Part shown: positions 61,085 through 64,000 of the stretch, one piece after another | Position numbering within the stretch: position 1 is the stretch's first letter | Layout of the letters: the number at the start of each line of letters is the position of its first letter | Assembly: GCA_035649275.1 (NCBI GenBank) | Contig: DASRJW010000101.1 | Span: 1-64,000 of the forward strand | Length of the DNA stretch: 64,000 nt | Direction of reading: 5' to 3' | DNA from: Candidatus Krumholzibacteriia bacterium | GTDB lineage: Bacteria > Krumholzibacteriota > Krumholzibacteriia > G020349025 | The notes under the pieces: model-generated | What the model was told of the DNA's origin: nothing | The model's database searches: none | What the model saw: only the letters and a program-made list of their open reading frames with translations | Position numbers and translations under genes: made by a program

Positions 61085-64000
61085 ATGCCGACGCGTGCAC
61101 CGCGCCGTTGCTTTCGCGAGGCGCCGTTCCATCCCGATCTGCAGGCGGGACTCCTGCGTGACCTCGACACGGCCCGGCAGACGGCGCCGCTCACCCCGCT
61201 CCGCGTCCTCGTGCCGCAGCCCCGCCTCGGCCCGCATCTGGCGCAGGCCGCAGCAGCCGCTGGTCTCGGCCCCTTGCCGCTGCAGTTTTTCTCTTGGCCC
61301 GAGCTGGCAGCGACGCTGACTGCAGCGGCGCGCTGGGGTGAAGAGCGCCAGCGCCTGGCGCCGGCGGGTGCGGCGGCGCTGGCGCGGTGGGTCCTGGGAC
61401 GGGAGAAGCGACCCCCTGGTTTCTTCGCGCAGGCTCTCGACCAGCGCGGCTTCCGCGCCGCCATGCTGCGCTGCTTCGATGGCTTAGCCGCCGCCGGTTT
61501 GGTGCGAGCCCGCACCCTGGAACGCTTCCTCCTCCAGCACGGCGCCGATCTCGGGCCGCGGCTGCGCCACGTCTTCGAGCTCGCCATCGGCCAGCGCCGC
61601 TCGTTCGAGTCCCATTTCGATGACGATGCGGCCCTGCTGGAGCGGGCGGCTGGTCTGGAACCGCCGCACCTGTCGCTCGGTGGGAGACTGTGGATCTACG
61701 GCTTCGAGGCCCTGAACGTGCTCGAGCGCCGGCTCCTCCTGACCTTGGCGCGGGACGAAGAGGTCGACTTGGAGATCTACTGCCCGCGTGGGGCGGCGAC
61801 TCGACTGGTGGACTGGCTGCAAGAGGAAGGCTTCCAACCAGTTCCCGTACCGGCCGCTCCTCCTGCTGCGGCCGTCGAGATGCAGATTCTTTCGGCCCCT
61901 GGCGAGGAGGCGGAGGCAAGGGAGGTCGCCCGGCGGCTCCTGCGCGCCGCCGATCGAGAGGTGCCTTTCGACCGCATGGCGGTGGTGACACGCACGGCCG
62001 CGGCGCTGCCTCTCTTGGCGGAAACGCTGGAGCGGACCGGCGTGCCCATCACCGCACCCACGCTCTTCGCCCTCGCCTCGCGGCGTTCCGGCCGCGCCCT
62101 CTCGCGTCTCCTCGATCTCGCCGACGGCGAGTTCGCCACCACCCCGGTGCTGGAGTTCCTCCTCCTCGTTCCGGCGCGCTGGCAGGAGTGGGCCGGCATC
62201 GCCGCGGACCCGGTGCCCTCGGCGTGGGAACGGGTGGCGCGACGCGCCGGGCTCGGCGTCGGCATCGAAGCCTGGCGCCGGCAGCTCAGGCGGGAGCGAC
62301 AGGCGCTCCTGGACAGCCGGCCGCCGGAGGCGGAGGCACCCTCCCGTACGGCGCTCGCCGCAGCGGCGGCTTGCGCCGAGCTGGCGCAGGTCGCAGAAGC
62401 CCTCGTAGCGGAGCTGCGCCGTTTCCCGGCTCGGGCGCGCTGGAGCGAGTTCGCCGCCCTCACGGCGGAGTGCGTGGAGCGCGTCTTTGTCGACACGGAA
62501 GAAACGCGGGCCCTGCGCGCCGCACTCGCCGCACTCGCCGCTTTGGACGCGCTGCCGGCGCCGCGGCCGTCGCGCTCCGACTTTCGCGAAGCGCTGCGCC
62601 ACCTGCTGGGGGAAGCGCGGGTGCCGGCGCCGGCGTCGCGACCGGGCGGCGTCACTCTCGGCACCGCGGAGGAGCTCTACGGTCTGGATTTCGACGTGCT
62701 CTGCCTCGCCGGTCTGCAAGAAGGCGAGTGGCCCGGGCCGGTCGCCGAGGATCCCGTTCTTCCCGACCGGGATCGCGCCGTCGTCGGCGACAAGAGCGGC
62801 CTGCCCGGTGCGCTGCCGCTGCGTGCCGACCAGCTCGAGCGGCAGCGCTGGCTCTTCCAGGCTGCGAGCGCCGGCGCCCGCCGCCAGCTGGTGCTCGGCT
62901 ACGCCCGCCTCGACCCGGCGACGGGGGCGGCGCGGTTGCCCTCCGAGTTGCTCCTCGAGCTGGCGGAAGGGCGCGAAGGTCGCCGCCTCGATTACGAAGA
63001 CTTCGCCCGACTTTCCTGGTGCGAGCGCGTGCCGCTGCGCCGTCGCGAGACGCCGTCGGCCGGACCCATCCTCTCGCTGGAGGAATTCGACGACATCGCC
63101 GTGGCGGCGCTGCCGCCGCCGGCAGCGCGGCGCTACGTCCGCCTGCTGGGCCCCGGGCCGGCGCGCGGCCTCGCCCTCGCCGCTTCCCGGCAGGTGCGCC
63201 GGCGCTTCACCGCTTTCGACGGTCTCCTCGCCGACGCAGCCCTGCGGAGCGAGCTCGCAGGTCGGGTGCGCTCGCAGCCTTTCTCCGCCTCGCAGCTGGC
63301 GCTGTACTCCACCTGCCCGTTCAAGTTCTTCCTCCGCCAGCAGCTGCGGTTGGAACCGCTGGAGCGTGAGGAGCGTCGCGAACCCTCCGCGCTGGAGGTG
63401 GGCATCCTAGTCCATCGAATCTTGGAAGCCTTCCATCGTGGTCTCGAGTCGGACGATGTCGATTTCGAAGCGGCCAGCTTCGCGACCCTGCGCGAGCGCT
63501 TGCTGCAAGCGGCGAGCACCTGCTTCGCCGCCCGCGAGGAGACAGGAGCGCAGCGGGCGACGCTGCTCTGGGACATTCGCAAGCAACAGCTCCGCGACGA
63601 TCTGGTGCGCTTCCTGCGCCAGGAGCGGCAGCGGGCGGCGGAAGATCCGGGCTGGGTGCCTTGGCGTTTCGAATTCGCCTTCGGCCCCGAGGGGCCGGTG
63701 TCGCCGGCGGTGCAGCGCGGCGCCGATGCCTTGCGCTTGCGCGGCAAGATCGACCGCATCGACCGGCACCTGCGCCACCCGGGCCTGCGCGTGGTGGACT
63801 ACAAGAGCGGCCGGGCCCGCGCCGGAAAACGCGAACCCGGGGCGGTGCAGCTGGTGCTCTACCTGCTCGCCGCCAGCCGCGGCGACACGGCTTGCCTGGA
63901 GCACAGCGAGGGCCGCTTCGTCCACGTGACCCGCCGCGGTGGCTTCGAGGTGCAACGCCTGGCTGGCACGCGGGTGCTGGCGCGGCGAGCGGACTTCGAC
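61085..64000 (+). CDS. AddB/RecB-like nuclease (PD-(D/E)XK), 3' end missing
   Basis: The first 972 codons of a large DNA-repair nuclease; it runs off the right edge. The N-terminal half resembles a degenerate helicase of the AddB type (LWIYGFEALNVLERRLLLTLARDEEVDLEIYCP; GTAEELYGLDFDVLCLAGLQEGEWPG). A C-terminal PD-(D/E)XK nuclease domain begins near residue 740 with PFSASQLALYSTCPFKFFLRQQL, then a GILVHRILEAFH helix, LRGKIDRIDRH (Asp) and VVDYKSGRA (D-Y-K, catalytic core). The Cys of STCPFKFF could be the first ligand of the 4Fe-4S cluster seen in AddB; the others would lie beyond the window. It probably works in recombinational repair with an AddA/RecB partner outside the window. ATG at 61085 lacks a ribosome binding site and may be leaderless. 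Confidence 0.88.
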   Translation, partial: MPTRAPRRCFREAPFHPDLQAGLLRDLDTARQTAPLTPLRVLVPQPRLGPHLAQAAAAAGLGPLPLQFFSWPELAATLTAAARWGEERQRLAPAGAAALARWVLGREKRPPGFFAQALDQRGFRAAMLRCFDGLAAAGLVRARTLERFLLQHGADLGPRLRHVFELAIGQRRSFESHFDDDAALLERAAGLEPPHLSLGGRLWIYGFEALNVLERRLLLTLARDEEVDLEIYCPRGAATRLVDWLQEEGFQPVPVPAAPPAAAVEMQILSAPGEEAEAREVARRLLRAADREVPFDRMAVVTRTAAALPLLAETLERTGVPITAPTLFALASRRSGRALSRLLDLADGEFATTPVLEFLLLVPARWQEWAGIAADPVPSAWERVARRAGLGVGIEAWRRQLRRERQALLDSRPPEAEAPSRTALAAAAACAELAQVAEALVAELRRFPARARWSEFAALTAECVERVFVDTEETRALRAALAALAALDALPAPRPSRSDFREALRHLLGEARVPAPASRPGGVTLGTAEELYGLDFDVLCLAGLQEGEWPGPVAEDPVLPDRDRAVVGDKSGLPGALPLRADQLERQRWLFQAASAGARRQLVLGYARLDPATGAARLPSELLLELAEGREGRRLDYEDFARLSWCERVPLRRRETPSAGPILSLEEFDDIAVAALPPPAARRYVRLLGPGPARGLALAASRQVRRRFTAFDGLLADAALRSELAGRVRSQPFSASQLALYSTCPFKFFLRQQLRLEPLEREERREPSALEVGILVHRILEAFHRGLESDDVDFEAASFATLRERLLQAASTCFAAREETGAQRATLLWDIRKQQLRDDLVRFLRQERQRAAEDPGWVPWRFEFAFGPEGPVSPAVQRGADALRLRGKIDRIDRHLRHPGLRVVDYKSGRARAGKREPGAVQLVLYLLAASRGDTACLEHSEGRFVHVTRRGGFEVQRLAGTRVLARRADFD

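Overview
The window is about 64 kb of GC-rich bacterial chromosome, almost wall to wall with genes. Between a gene cut at the left edge (Na+/H+ antiporter) and one cut at the right edge (AddB/RecB-like nuclease) I call 49 further genes or gene remnants, most of them ordinary. The lineage is an inference. A subtilase with an FlgD/T9SS-type tail (4408-7383), a dockerin-like secreted protein (23199-23873), a KorAB 2-oxoacid:ferredoxin oxidoreductase and many Gram-negative-style secreted and outer-membrane proteins fit the FCB superphylum, for example Candidatus Eisenbacteria or a relative. There is no rRNA, tRNA, CRISPR array, phage or insertion sequence that I can support.

Layout. 1-9.4 kb: antiporter and CLC chloride protein, RocA-type P5C dehydrogenase, secreted subtilase, hotdog thioesterase, and an outer-membrane barrel protein with a textbook promoter and terminator. 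9.4-22.4 kb: M14 carboxypeptidase, Mrp/ApbC, a Tat-exported class V aminotransferase fold without its lysine, a cytidylate-kinase-like protein, a phytase-like propeller protein, SpeA, and a coupled DUF1028-NagZ pair. 22.4-27.1 kb: small membrane proteins, a triple 23-bp promoter-like repeat, a dockerin-like protein, KorAB. 27.1-36.8 kb: a bactofilin-hydantoinase-hypothetical-MoeA operon, ClpB coupled to an MFS transporter, and a lipid kinase. 36.8-43.7 kb: a membrane spermidine-synthase-like protein, then a five-copy palindrome array that precedes a plus-strand accessory block (VOC protein, DUF1203, HExxH protein, streptomycin-kinase-like APH, lipoprotein). 43.8-52.6 kb: degenerate ATP-grasp protein, DUF971 protein, citrate synthase, an S9 peptidase without its serine, a gmd-rmd-glycosyltransferase operon for GDP-deoxymannose sugars, and an isochorismatase-fold protein without its cysteine. 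52.9-64 kb: membrane gluzincin, three secreted unknowns, O-methyltransferase, trypsin-like relic, nuclease.

The most unusual themes are: (1) an array of five 16-bp palindromes at an exact 23-bp period in a 404-bp gap; (2) several full-length genes whose protein fold is intact but whose catalytic nucleophile or base is replaced, often by glycine (Lys to Gly, Ser to Gly, Cys to Gly), plus an ATP-grasp protein lacking its ATP-binding middle; (3) leaderless-looking promoters and a recurring TTGACC-N17-TAnnnT promoter form; (4) a frameshifted small membrane gene and two very small genes with good ribosome binding sites.
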